From Thermoleophilia bacterium SCSIO 60948 (GTDB taxonomy: Bacteria; Actinomycetota; Thermoleophilia; Solirubrobacterales; 70-9), in contig CP053031.1 in the NCBI GenBank assembly GCA_021496505.1, forward strand, positions 310,001-374,000: 64,000 nt of DNA. The letters are read 5' to 3'. Both the position numbers and the translations under genes were made by a program. A model generated the notes under the pieces. That model was not told the DNA's origin, did not search any database, and worked only from the letters and a program-made list of their open reading frames with translations. Shown piece after piece: positions 50,175 through 59,355 of the stretch; the stretch's first letter is position 1, and each line of letters begins with the position of its first letter.

Positions 50175-51962
50175 ATGACTTCGCGTTTGCGGGCCATGTC
50201 GGCGCGTGAGGTGGCGTGGCGTGCCGTCCGACTCACGTGGTTACCGATCCTCCGGGCTCGCATCGGTGCTGCTCCGTTTGATAGCGAAGTCTCATACCAA
50301 CGGTGGGCATCTGAGATCGGACGCGTAACTGGCTCGTACCAAGGCGACTCCGATACCGATTCGCGGGCGCAAACGTGGCAAGTTCGGAATGGCTACCGAA
50401 CACTTTGGGGGCGCACAGTCCACGAGAGCGAGACGCAGCGCCTAGCCCGTCGGCACCGGATCGAGCTAGAGCGTCTGTATCACCTTCCGCAACTAGCCAG
50501 AGAGGCAGGTCTGGATCGCGCTTCGGTGGTCGCCCAGGTCCGCAGAGACGTCGGCGAAGTCCTAACGGTGCACAGGGGAGTCGGTGAGTCGGGCTTCGAG
50601 TCCGCGATGAGACTCATCGCAATAGCTTGGGCTACGCCGGATCTGCGTAGGCTGGGCGTCCCGACCAGCGAGATCAGTTCATGGTTGATGACGCTCGCGA
50701 CGCAGATCTACTTGGGGCCGTCGCGCTTCTCATCGGCGAACAATCATCGTCTGGGTGAACTCACTGCCCTCCTCATAGCTCGGACGCTATGCGTGCGCAC
50801 GCAAGAAGTCGCATCACTGCGGGACGAGCTATATGTCACGTTCGAATCCCTCTTTAACTCTGACGGGTCCGGTACCGAGGAAAGCCCTGCCTACGCGGCT
50901 TTTGCCATCGATCTGATGGCTTTGGGAGGTATGGCACTTACTTGCTTGACCGGCCAATCCCCGGCTCAGCCCCCGAACTGGGCGGTTGCCTTGAAGTGGA
51001 CCGCTGATCTCTGGGCTCACGATAGACCCCTTAACGTCGGCGACGACTCCGACGATCGAGTTCTGCGAGTTGTCTACTTCGACGATGTCAGGCGTCCCGG
51101 GACCGCGGCGCTCGTGCCTCGAGGCTGGACGCTTCCCAGCGGTGAGGCGGCATCTTCACCGCCGATTCGGACGTACCCAGTAGGGCGTCACGGCTTAATG
51201 AGGCGAGACTTCGACGGTGCGGAGGTCAAGGCGGTGCTCCTAGCAGGACAACTTGGACATGGAGACTTGGCAGCGCACGGACACGCCGATCAGCTGAGCG
51301 CAGTTCTGGCCGTCGGAGGACGAGAATTTCTAACTGACTCCGGAACTGGGACATACGAGAACTCTCCTTCTCGCCGCGCCCTGCGAGAGTCGGCTGCACA
51401 CAACGTGATCATGGTGGGGCGTGCTAGTCAAGCGCGGTCGGCTGGGCCGCACCTGTGGCGGCGGACTTACGGCCCCGGGGAGATCGACGTCGTCGATAGC
51501 GGCAACGGTGCTATTGGGCAGGTGCTGATAGCTCAGCGCCGAATCGCCGAGGCTCCTAAGAACCATGGATACCACCGGCGGACTTTGCTGTACCTAGAAC
51601 CCGCGAACAGCTTTGTCATTCTTGACGATGTCCGCGTAGCTAACTCGGCACAAGTCGAGCTGGTCTGGCATGTCCAGACGGATGGCTGGGACGACCTTCC
51701 GTTCTCGCCGCGCTTGCTCATCAACACGGTCGAACCAGCCGCGAGTCGGTCGACGAACGCCCCCATCTCGCCGCGGTTCGATTCCTTCCGTTGCGTCGAA
51801 CGGCGAGCGACGGAGGTGTTCGGACGCCGCGCTCGCTTCGCGACCGTCGTAGATCTCTATGGAAGAATCGCCGACGTCACCGTGACAGCGCACGATCTCA
51901 AGATCGTGGTCGCGGCTGGAGAAACAGTGCGAGTCGAGCTGCCGAGGAGGGCCATCCTATAA
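50175..51962 (+). CDS. Heparinase II/III-family polysaccharide lyase
   Basis: 595 residues from the ATG at 50175. The N-terminal part is an alpha/alpha toroid with S-A-N-N-H-R-L-G-E-L, E-S-P-A-Y-A-A-F; the C-terminal beta domain has the hallmark H-G-D-L-A-A-H-G-H-A-D-Q-L-S, L-T-D-S-G-T-G-T-Y and S-A-A-H-N-V. No signal peptide is visible, as is common for such genes in EPS clusters. Members cleave uronate-containing polysaccharides by beta-elimination. Its role may be trimming or editing the polymer. The stop is followed at once by the asnB-like ATG. Confidence 0.87.
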   Translation: MTSRLRAMSAREVAWRAVRLTWLPILRARIGAAPFDSEVSYQRWASEIGRVTGSYQGDSDTDSRAQTWQVRNGYRTLWGRTVHESETQRLARRHRIELERLYHLPQLAREAGLDRASVVAQVRRDVGEVLTVHRGVGESGFESAMRLIAIAWATPDLRRLGVPTSEISSWLMTLATQIYLGPSRFSSANNHRLGELTALLIARTLCVRTQEVASLRDELYVTFESLFNSDGSGTEESPAYAAFAIDLMALGGMALTCLTGQSPAQPPNWAVALKWTADLWAHDRPLNVGDDSDDRVLRVVYFDDVRRPGTAALVPRGWTLPSGEAASSPPIRTYPVGRHGLMRRDFDGAEVKAVLLAGQLGHGDLAAHGHADQLSAVLAVGGREFLTDSGTGTYENSPSRRALRESAAHNVIMVGRASQARSAGPHLWRRTYGPGEIDVVDSGNGAIGQVLIAQRRIAEAPKNHGYHRRTLLYLEPANSFVILDDVRVANSAQVELVWHVQTDGWDDLPFSPRLLINTVEPAASRSTNAPISPRFDSFRCVERRATEVFGRRARFATVVDLYGRIADVTVTAHDLKIVVAAGETVRVELPRRAIL

Positions 51963-53798
51963 ATGTGCGGTTTCGTAGGAGCCGTAGGTCCTGGAGTCGG
52001 CGCTCGACTCGGAGCCAATCTGGAGGACGCCGCAGCCACGCTACGGCACCGCGGGCCGGACGATGGCGGTTGCTATCGCTCCTCGGACCTGCTTTTGGGC
52101 CACCGGCGCCTTGCGATAATCGACCCCGCTGCGGGCCAGCAGCCGATGATCGATGCTAGCGGTCGTTACGTCGTAGCGTTCAACGGCGAGATCTGGAACT
52201 TTCGCCATCTACGCGGCGAGCTGCAGACGCTGGGGTTCGAGTTTCGCACGCGGAGCGATACGGAGGTCGTCCTCCACGGGTTCGCAGCGTGGGGTTCGGA
52301 GCTGCCGAAACGACTGGATGGGCAGTTCGCCCTAGCTGCATGCGACACGCGGGACGCGACTTATCTTTTCGCGCGCGACCAGGCCGGCGAGAAGCCCCTT
52401 TTCGTCCGCTACGGGGGGTCGGAGCTCGTCTTCGGCTCGTCGGCCAAGGCAGTACTTGAGCTTGCCGGTTCTCAGCCTCGCCTAGACCTCTCGGCAGTTG
52501 CTGAGTACCTGCGTAGACGGTACGTCAACGGCCGTTCCCTGCTTGAGGGTGTCGCCGAGGTGGAGCCGGGGTGCCAGCTCGTGATCCGAAATCAAGTGAG
52601 CGAGAGGTCGGTGTTCTCCGCATGGCCCACGATTGATCGCGCCGCGTCGCCGTCGCTCTCAAAGCTTGATGCCTTGCTTCGCTCTGCTGTAGAGAAGAGA
52701 ACGATGTCAGATGCGGGGCTCGGAGTGTTTCTCAGCGGAGGAATTGATTCGGCCATCGTTCTGAGCTACCTGGAGGAAACGCTTGGACCCGGGGTCCCGA
52801 CCTTTACGGTCGGGTTCGAGGACACTATGTTCGACGAACGAGGGCCGGCTCGTCGCGTTGCGGACCGATACAAGACTGAGCATCACGAGGTCGTCGTCGA
52901 TCGATCGGCCTTCGTGGAGGCCCTCTTTGAACTCGCACCAAAGCGGGACGAACCGGTAGCTGAGCCATCGGAGTGCGCCCTCTTCCAGCTGGCGCGGGCC
53001 GCGCGTCAGGTCACAAGCGTGGTGCTCGGGGGCGACGGCGGAGATGAGCTATTCGGCGGTTACCCCAAGTACCGCGCCGAGCTCGCGCTTCGACGCGCCC
53101 CATGGCTGGCGACTGCGGGACGCGCAGCCGGACCGGTGCTCGGCCGGGTTCGTTCGCATCGTCGACTTGGCCGAGCGGTGGGAACGCTCGCGATTCGTGA
53201 ACCGATGAGTCGCTGGGAAGCCTGGTTCCGAACCTTTGCGTGGAATGAGATAGAGGCTTTGTGCGGTCGCGAGGCCACAGCTACTGCTGCGGAGCGCATT
53301 CGCTCCGAGTATTCAGCAGTCTGCGACGACGCACGCTTTAGCTCCAGGGCGCATCAGCAGCAGCTCCTTGATCTTCGAACGTACTTACCGTCCAATATGC
53401 TCAGGCGCACGGATCGGGTCCTCATGGCGGCGTCCGTGGAAGGTCGGACGCCGCTTGTCGACGCCGATCTTGGGCGCGCAGTCGCTCGCTCCCACGCCGA
53501 TGCCAGGTTCTCGCTCTTCAGCTCTAAGAGGCAGCTACGCGAGATCGCGAGCCTTCGATTGCCGAGAGAGGTCCTTCGACAACCCAAGAAGGGGTTCGGC
53601 CTCCCGCTCGACGAGTACGTTCGGAATGACCCAGAGAGGCGCATTGTCTCCGTGGGAATGAATGGAGCTGCCGTGGAGCGCGGGATCCTAGAATCAGATG
53701 CTTTGACTCGCCTGAGTCAGAGCCAGAATGACAGTGATTACTCACTGAAGGCGTTCACCCTCGCCTGTTTCGAGCTCTGGTGCAGGGCTACGCTTTGA
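51963..53798 (+). CDS. Glutamine-dependent asparagine-synthase-family amidotransferase
   Basis: 611 residues. Cys2 is the N-terminal nucleophile (M-C-G-F-V-G); R-H-R-G-P-D-D, L-G-H-R-R-L-A-I-I-D and F-N-G-E-I-W-N complete the glutaminase. The synthetase domain has the ATP loop F-L-S-G-G-I-D-S, and G-G-D-G-G-D-E-L-F-G-G-Y. Free asparagine synthesis is possible, but in a glycan locus such enzymes (for example WbpS) amidate uronic acids; I infer that role here. It starts at the very end of the lyase gene and overlaps the GT4 gene by 19 bp. Confidence 0.9.
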   Translation: MCGFVGAVGPGVGARLGANLEDAAATLRHRGPDDGGCYRSSDLLLGHRRLAIIDPAAGQQPMIDASGRYVVAFNGEIWNFRHLRGELQTLGFEFRTRSDTEVVLHGFAAWGSELPKRLDGQFALAACDTRDATYLFARDQAGEKPLFVRYGGSELVFGSSAKAVLELAGSQPRLDLSAVAEYLRRRYVNGRSLLEGVAEVEPGCQLVIRNQVSERSVFSAWPTIDRAASPSLSKLDALLRSAVEKRTMSDAGLGVFLSGGIDSAIVLSYLEETLGPGVPTFTVGFEDTMFDERGPARRVADRYKTEHHEVVVDRSAFVEALFELAPKRDEPVAEPSECALFQLARAARQVTSVVLGGDGGDELFGGYPKYRAELALRRAPWLATAGRAAGPVLGRVRSHRRLGRAVGTLAIREPMSRWEAWFRTFAWNEIEALCGREATATAAERIRSEYSAVCDDARFSSRAHQQQLLDLRTYLPSNMLRRTDRVLMAASVEGRTPLVDADLGRAVARSHADARFSLFSSKRQLREIASLRLPREVLRQPKKGFGLPLDEYVRNDPERRIVSVGMNGAAVERGILESDALTRLSQSQNDSDYSLKAFTLACFELWCRATL

Positions 53799-54919
53799 AG
53801 CGGACGGTCCTGCATTCTGAAGGCGCGACGCCCCGGGAGAAGTTGGTAGGTCTGGTGTCGCCGCTACCACCTGAAATTGGTGGAGTCGCCAGTGTCGCTG
53901 ATGCACTGTTGAGGGCGGGACCGAGAAACGGAATGTCTTATGTGCCGTTCTCGGTCCCGCCCACCTCACGGGATCGTATTGGCGGTGGTCTCCCTACCTT
54001 GCGTGGCGCCGCTCGACAGGGACTGCGCTTAGCCGCGTTCCTTCGTTGGCTCAGTAACCGAGGGCCGAACTTGATCCATCTCATGCTCTCGTCGACACGG
54101 CCGGGGCTCCTGCGGGATGGGCTAATGGCGGCGATGGTCAGATTGAGCGGTAGATCGTGTATCTGTCACATTCATGTCGTTCGAGAGTCGGGGCTCCGTC
54201 CTTGGGTGTACCGTCTCTTGCAAGCGGCGGGGTGCCATTTCGTTGCGATTACCACGGTTGGACAGAACACACTCGCTAGCCGAGGTGTTGACGCTCGCCT
54301 GATCCGTAATCCGTGCAAAGATGCGTTTCTCGACCTGAAGTCGCGCCTTCCCAACTCCGACGTTCAGGCCGAGCGAATCTTGTTCGTCGGTGCTTTTGGT
54401 CCGAGTAAAGGGTGTCTAGAGATTGTGGACGCGCTAGCCGGTCCCCACCTGCGACGATCATCCAGCGTACTTCGCATCATCGGCCCCCCCGAGTCTTCGA
54501 GGGCTGCAAACACGATTGAGCGGCAGGCTCTGCGGAATGGTGTGAGGGATCGCGTTGAATTCGTGCCAGCCATCACGGATCCGACTCAGCTACGGACGGA
54601 GTACATGGGCGCGACCGTGTTCTGTCTACCGTCACATCATGAAGCGTCGCCCATTACGGTTCTCGAGGCAATGATGATGGAGTTGCCGGTCGTTGCCACG
54701 CCCGTGGGAGGCATACCCGAGCTGGTGGTGGATGGGGAGTCTGCGGTTCTGGTCCCAATCGGCGACTCAGGGGCGCTAGGAGCCGCGCTTGCAAGCCTCT
54801 TAGAAGCGCCGGCACGACGCCGCTCGCTTGCTCGAGCGGCACGACGCGCAGCGGTTCAGGCCGCCCACCCCGATCTGATCGCTAGGCAGTGGAGGGAGCT
54901 CTATGACCGATTCAAGTGA
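53780..54919 (+). CDS. Family 4 glycosyltransferase
   Basis: 379 residues from GTG (a TTG at 53795 is an alternative). GT-B fold: G-L-V-S-P-L-P-P-E-I-G-G-V-A at the N-terminal domain, I-L-F-V-G-A-F-G-P-S-K-G near residue 195, and the retaining E-x7-E motif region P-S-H-H-E-A-S-P-I-T-V-L-E-A-M, followed by P-V-V-A-T-P-V-G-G-I-P-E. Transfers a sugar during repeat-unit assembly; donor unknown. Overlaps the upstream and downstream genes, so they are translationally linked. Confidence 0.9.
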   Translation: MQGYALKRTVLHSEGATPREKLVGLVSPLPPEIGGVASVADALLRAGPRNGMSYVPFSVPPTSRDRIGGGLPTLRGAARQGLRLAAFLRWLSNRGPNLIHLMLSSTRPGLLRDGLMAAMVRLSGRSCICHIHVVRESGLRPWVYRLLQAAGCHFVAITTVGQNTLASRGVDARLIRNPCKDAFLDLKSRLPNSDVQAERILFVGAFGPSKGCLEIVDALAGPHLRRSSSVLRIIGPPESSRAANTIERQALRNGVRDRVEFVPAITDPTQLRTEYMGATVFCLPSHHEASPITVLEAMMMELPVVATPVGGIPELVVDGESAVLVPIGDSGALGAALASLLEAPARRRSLARAARRAAVQAAHPDLIARQWRELYDRFK

Positions 54920-55679
54920 TGTCCTGCGAGAACCCAGGACTGCCGTCGTTCTTGGGTGGCCGGTGCTCGCCCGGAGCACGCCGGATACAGCGCGGCTGCT
55001 TCTTCAACACCGGACCGCCGGTACGCAGGTTCAGACCTCGCTCAACGCAGCGAAGGTCGTTCGGGCCCGGGACGATCGAGAGCTCAGACAAGCGATGGCA
55101 AGTAGCGACGTCATTTCGGCCGATGGGCAGTCGATCGTCTGGGCGGCGCGCCTTCTCGGCGGGAGGCTGCCGACGCGAGTGCCTGGGATTGACCTGTTCG
55201 AGGAGTTACTCGCCCAGTTGGACAAGCAGGGAGGTAGGGCATTCCTTCTAGGAGCTCGCGAGGAGGTGTCGGAGAAGGCCGCGCTTGAGCTATCGAAGCG
55301 TTACCCGAACGTGGGATTGTCGCGCCAGCACGGCTACTTCGACCCCTCCGATGCCGCCGGGATTGTCGCGAACATCCGCGCTTTCGGCCCCGATGCATTG
55401 TTCGTCGCCATGGGAACCCCCGATAAAGAACTCTGGATTCATAGGTACGGTCGCTCGACGGAGGCCGGGGTAGTGATGGGGGTCGGTGGCAGCCTCGATG
55501 TGGTCGCGGGTGAAGTCCGTCGCGCCCCCCGGTGGCTCCAAGTTCTCGGCCTCGAGTGGTTCTTCCGGCTCGCGCAGGAGCCGCGGCGCCTCCTCCGCCG
55601 ATACGCAAGCACTAACACAGCGTTCTTGTGGATGGTCCTCTGCGCGCGGCTTCGCCGCGGCTCGCCGCCGCAGACTTAG
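54903..55679 (+). CDS. WecG/TagA/CpsF-family glycosyltransferase (GT26)
   Basis: 258 residues. Typical motifs are T-S-L-N-A-A-K-V-V, S-A-D-G-Q-S-I-V-W-A, R-V-P-G-I-D-L, F-L-L-G-A, F-G-P-D-A-L-F-V-A-M-G-T-P-D-K-E, G-V-G-G-S-L-D-V-V-A-G and R-A-P-R-W, with a basic C-terminal tail that docks to the membrane. WecG/TagA enzymes add ManNAc(A) to a lipid-linked sugar, usually as the second residue. With the WbpA/WecC-like dehydrogenase, a ManNAcA-type unit is a reasonable guess. Confidence 0.92.
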   Translation: MTDSSDVLREPRTAVVLGWPVLARSTPDTARLLLQHRTAGTQVQTSLNAAKVVRARDDRELRQAMASSDVISADGQSIVWAARLLGGRLPTRVPGIDLFEELLAQLDKQGGRAFLLGAREEVSEKAALELSKRYPNVGLSRQHGYFDPSDAAGIVANIRAFGPDALFVAMGTPDKELWIHRYGRSTEAGVVMGVGGSLDVVAGEVRRAPRWLQVLGLEWFFRLAQEPRRLLRRYASTNTAFLWMVLCARLRRGSPPQT

Positions 55680-55740
55680 AATCGGCGCGACCTGGAGGCT
55701 CGCCGTCAGCCTTCTGTCGTCGGTTGCGTAAAGGGTCCTA

Positions 55741-56958
55741 ATGAGCGGTTCCAGTCTCCTCGGGGTGCGCATCACTCGATTCGCTACCACGAGCCTCCTT
55801 GTCGCGATCTCGTACTGCCTTTGTTTTGCGAGCTCTGCAGACAGTCGCGTGAGCCGGCCCGTAACCGGCTTCGCGGACCTCCTGTTTCGTTCGTCTGACG
55901 AGTCTGTGCGAGATAAGTGGACGTCTCGGGCGCGAACCGCAAACGCGAGTTATGCGCGTCTGATGATCCCTTGGTCGACCATTGCGCCCAGTCAGCCAGT
56001 AGCGCCCCGTAATCCGCTGGACCCGGCGTATCGCTGGTCAGAGTTCGACAACGCCGTCCAGTCGTCTCGCGCCAACGGTTTACGCGTCATGTACACGGTT
56101 CTCCACGCCCCGTCCTGGGCGGAAGGGTCTGGGAAACCGTCGGGTGTTACCCCCGGGTCTTGGAAGCCGGATCCGAGGGCGCTCGGCGACTTCGCCCACG
56201 CGGTTGCCGAGAGATACTCGGGTCGGACCGCCGGACTTCCACGTATTCAAGCGATGCAAGCTTGGAATGAGCCCAACCTCTCAACTTACCTCGCGCCTCA
56301 GTATCGAAAGAACAGGAACTTGAGTGCGACACACTACAAGCGCATGCAGAACGCCTTCTTCGAGGGAGTCAAGTCCTCAAGTACGAGTATTGACGTTGTG
56401 TCGGCCGGCACCGCGCCATACGGCGATCCGCCGGGTGGGGAACGCACCCGGCCCCTGACCTTCTGGAGGAAGGTCTTCTGCCTGCGAGGAGGTCAGCAGA
56501 AGCTAAGGCCAGCACGGTGCAAGAATAAGCCGCGGCTGGATGTTCTAGCGCATCATCCCATTAACACTTCGGGGGGTCCCCGCCGGAGTGCAATTAATCC
56601 TAACGATGCCTCGACACCGGACTTCGGACAGGTACGCAAGATAATGCGGGCTGCCGAGCGCGGCCGGAATGTTTTTCCCAAAGGTAGACACGACCTATGG
56701 GCGACCGAACTGTGGTGGGACAGCAACCCACCTTCTCGTTCAGGCGTTGGCCTGAAGAAGCAGGCTCGCTATTACCGTCAGGCTCTGCCGCTCCTGGCGC
56801 GACAAGGGGCGAAGGTCGTGATGGGTTTGGCGCTTCGTGACTACGCCAGAAGTGGGACGTCGCGAGGCGACGCCTCGGGCATCTATCGGGCCAACGGGAA
56901 ACGGAAGCCATCACTTGGAGCCTGGCGGTCAGCATCCCGAAGAATGGGCGCGCGTTGA
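55741..56958 (+). CDS. Secreted clan GH-A-like glycoside hydrolase of the polysaccharide locus
   Basis: 405 residues with an N-terminal signal (L-L-V-A-I-S-Y-C-L-C-F-A core). TIM-barrel family with M-Q-A-W-N-E-P-N-L (acid/base Glu), A-H-H-P-I-N, and L-W-A-T-E-L-W-W-D (probable nucleophile Glu). It shares the W-N-E-P-N motif with the tandem trio at 32.8-37.0 kb but is otherwise distant and of lower GC. It may process the exported polymer. Basic C-terminal end. Confidence 0.8.
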   Translation: MSGSSLLGVRITRFATTSLLVAISYCLCFASSADSRVSRPVTGFADLLFRSSDESVRDKWTSRARTANASYARLMIPWSTIAPSQPVAPRNPLDPAYRWSEFDNAVQSSRANGLRVMYTVLHAPSWAEGSGKPSGVTPGSWKPDPRALGDFAHAVAERYSGRTAGLPRIQAMQAWNEPNLSTYLAPQYRKNRNLSATHYKRMQNAFFEGVKSSSTSIDVVSAGTAPYGDPPGGERTRPLTFWRKVFCLRGGQQKLRPARCKNKPRLDVLAHHPINTSGGPRRSAINPNDASTPDFGQVRKIMRAAERGRNVFPKGRHDLWATELWWDSNPPSRSGVGLKKQARYYRQALPLLARQGAKVVMGLALRDYARSGTSRGDASGIYRANGKRKPSLGAWRSASRRMGAR

Positions 56959-57001
56959 CAACGCAACATCGGGCTCGCAATCGTAGGTAATCCTGGGAGC
57001 G

Positions 57002-59017
57002 ATGCAGTCCATCGAGACCAATATCGATCGAACCGGTCGCGGTCGCGGCACTACGCTCGTAAACAGAGGCACTGCGCGGGCCTTTGTCCGTGCCGTTCTC
57101 GCATCCTTGTTGCCTGCGCTGCTTGTTGCGTATCTCTCTCTGCGAGGCGGTGGATATGACTCGATCGTTCGGGGTGAAGTCGGAGTCGCGGTCTGGTGGA
57201 TCGTTCTCATCGGAGCGGTCGTCGGCGCCCTCCCTCTGGCTCGGGTGCCTCGGGCTGGCTGGATCGGACTAGCGCTCTTCGCCGCCTTCTGCGTCTGGAC
57301 CACGCTCGGCGTCGCGTGGTCGGAGAGCGCCGAACGGTCGGTCGCCGAGATGGGGCGTGTAGCGGCTTACCTTGGTGTCTTCACGGTCGCGCTATTCGCG
57401 CAGGCCCGACATGGGCTGCGTCGCACTGTTTTTGGCATCGGCGTCTCCGTAGGCGTAATCGGAGTGCTCGCCGCACTTTCCCGCTTTCAGCCGGGCTGGT
57501 TTCCGGCTAACGAGACCGCGCAGATCTTGGACGGGAGCGAGGCGCGGCTCAGCTACCCGCTCAATTACTGGAATGCCGTTGCGACACTGATGGCGATCGG
57601 CATCCCGCTTCTCCTCGTGATCGCCGATCGGGCACGGTTCGTTGCTACACGAGCCCTCGCCGTCGCCACCATCCCGATGCTGTCGTTAGCGGCCTTCTTC
57701 ACTCTGTCGCGCGGCGGCGCGATCGAGGTTGCCGTGGGTCTGGCCGCACTCATTGCCCTGTATCCGCGTCGCCTCGCGCTGGCGCCAGGGATCACCCTTG
57801 CTGCGCTCGGAAGTGCCCTGCTCATCGTCGCTGCCTCTCAGCGCGACGCGCTCGAATCGGGTCTCGCGTCGAGCGCCGCCGCCTCTGAAGGCAGCGAGAT
57901 GCTTGCGCTCGCCGCCGTCACCTGCTTCGGGGTCGGTCTCGTCTATGCCGCATATGCAACAGCTGCCAGGTACGGCTTGGGCCCGAAGCTAAGAGTTTCG
58001 CGAAAGGCGACAGGCGTCGCGTGGGCGGCGACGCTGCTTATCGCGATCGTGGTTGGTCTAGCCGCGGGTGGAGGCGGGTTCATCGGCGACCGTTGGGAAG
58101 AATTCAAGACTCCCGCCCCCGAGGTGAATGACGAGGCCGCGCGATTCCAGAGCTTCAGCGGCAGCGGCCGGATCAATCTCTGGAACTCGGCGATCGACGC
58201 GAACAAGACCGAGCCCCTGACAGGAATTGGTCCTGGCACCTTCGAGTACTGGTGGTCACGCGATACGGAGAACCACTACGGGGGATTCGTGCGAGACGCC
58301 CATTCCCTCTATCTCGAGACGCTGGCCGAGCTCGGAATCGTCGGGTTGGTCTTACTGCTGGCCTTCGTCGGTGGCCTCGGTGCCCTTGGCATCTCGCGAT
58401 TGGCTCGCGGCCGCGATGTCGAGCGCCGGGCGATGCTCGCCGCGGCTCTCGCCTCCCTCGCCGTCTTCTTCGTCGCCGCCGGCGTGGACTGGATGTGGGA
58501 GATCCCCGTCCTGCCTGTTATCGCGCTGCTACTCGCCGCCGCGGTCCTCGGTCCGAGCGCCCTGCCCCGAAGTGGACGTCGAACCTCGCGGTTCGCCCCC
58601 GTCGGTCGCGCGCTGGCGCTACGGGTCGGTCTCGTCGTCGCGAGCATTCTCGGTTTGGTTGCGATCGCGATTCCCCTGGCGAGCGATACCGCGATCGACG
58701 AAAGCGAGGCCGCGGTGAACTCCGGCGCCATTCCGACGGCTCTCGAGGAGGCCGGTCGCGCGGTGAACATCGAGCCTTATGCCGCCGGCCCTGAGCTGCA
58801 GCGGGCGATGGTGCTCGAGCTCGATGGCGACATCCCAGCCGCCATTTCCGCCGCCGAGGCCGCAACGCGGGACGAGCCGACGAACTGGCGCAACTGGCTC
58901 GTGCTCTCGCGACTCGAGGCGAAGGCGGGCAACGCGGAGGCCTCCGTTGACGCGTACCGCCAAGCTCGAGACCTGAACCCGAACTCGCCCTTGTTCCAGC
59001 CGACCCCGGAGGGTTGA
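57002..59017 (+). CDS. O-antigen ligase/polymerase-like membrane protein with C-terminal TPR-like region
   Basis: 671 residues. About 12-13 TM helices; a large outer loop (about 370-435) has G-S-G-R-I-N-L-W-N-S-A, P-L-T-G-I-G-P-G-T-F-E and D-A-H-S-L-Y-L-E-T-L-A-E-L-G, the classic Wzy_C signature with catalytic Arg and His. After the last TM pair, about residues 560-671 form helical tetratricopeptide-like repeats. Could ligate or polymerise the glycan. GC content is closer to the chromosome than in the genes just before it. Confidence 0.85.
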   Translation: MQSIETNIDRTGRGRGTTLVNRGTARAFVRAVLASLLPALLVAYLSLRGGGYDSIVRGEVGVAVWWIVLIGAVVGALPLARVPRAGWIGLALFAAFCVWTTLGVAWSESAERSVAEMGRVAAYLGVFTVALFAQARHGLRRTVFGIGVSVGVIGVLAALSRFQPGWFPANETAQILDGSEARLSYPLNYWNAVATLMAIGIPLLLVIADRARFVATRALAVATIPMLSLAAFFTLSRGGAIEVAVGLAALIALYPRRLALAPGITLAALGSALLIVAASQRDALESGLASSAAASEGSEMLALAAVTCFGVGLVYAAYATAARYGLGPKLRVSRKATGVAWAATLLIAIVVGLAAGGGGFIGDRWEEFKTPAPEVNDEAARFQSFSGSGRINLWNSAIDANKTEPLTGIGPGTFEYWWSRDTENHYGGFVRDAHSLYLETLAELGIVGLVLLLAFVGGLGALGISRLARGRDVERRAMLAAALASLAVFFVAAGVDWMWEIPVLPVIALLLAAAVLGPSALPRSGRRTSRFAPVGRALALRVGLVVASILGLVAIAIPLASDTAIDESEAAVNSGAIPTALEEAGRAVNIEPYAAGPELQRAMVLELDGDIPAAISAAEAATRDEPTNWRNWLVLSRLEAKAGNAEASVDAYRQARDLNPNSPLFQPTPEG

Positions 59018-59021
59018 CGCG

Positions 59022-59285
59022 ATGAGTGACCCGCGATTGAGCCGCGAGGACCCAGAGTCGGACCCTCAGCTAGCGGAGCTGGGCCATCGCCTTCGAGCTG
59101 AACGCGCTGTGCCGCGACCGGCGTTCCGTGGTGACCTCGGCCGACGTCTGTCGGCGATGGAGGCGCGTGGCAGCGGCGTAAGTCTGCGAGCGATCAAGCT
59201 CCGCATCGCGGCTCTCGCGTCCTCGGGCGGCGCTCTGCTCGCGCTGGCGTTCGCCGGGGTGCTCGGCGCCGGCCCGCTCGCCTGA
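59022..59285 (+). CDS. Small single-TM protein, possible anti-sigma factor
   Basis: 87 residues, GAGGG before the ATG. A charged N-terminal half (L-A-E-L-G-H-R-L-R-A-E-R, P-R-P-A-F-R-G-D-L-G-R-R-L) precedes one hydrophobic helix (about 62-85). The P-R-P-x-F-R-x-x-L pattern before a TM segment is seen in some actinobacterial anti-sigma-like proteins. It precedes an ECF sigma gene by 70 bp, which is the basis for the guess; no zinc-binding HxxxCxxC is present. Confidence 0.55.
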   Translation: MSDPRLSREDPESDPQLAELGHRLRAERAVPRPAFRGDLGRRLSAMEARGSGVSLRAIKLRIAALASSGGALLALAFAGVLGAGPLA

Positions 59286-59355
59286 TCCGGCCGCGCTCAG
59301 AGAGTCTCGACTGCTGCGCGACGATGGCTTTGTGTGCGCGATGATCGGCGTCTAG

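Noticed and set aside
38009-59017. Exosortase/PEP-CTERM type EPS system
   Set aside because: AsnB-like, GT and WecG-type genes recall such loci, but no exosortase, PEP-CTERM protein or outer-membrane exporter is present.
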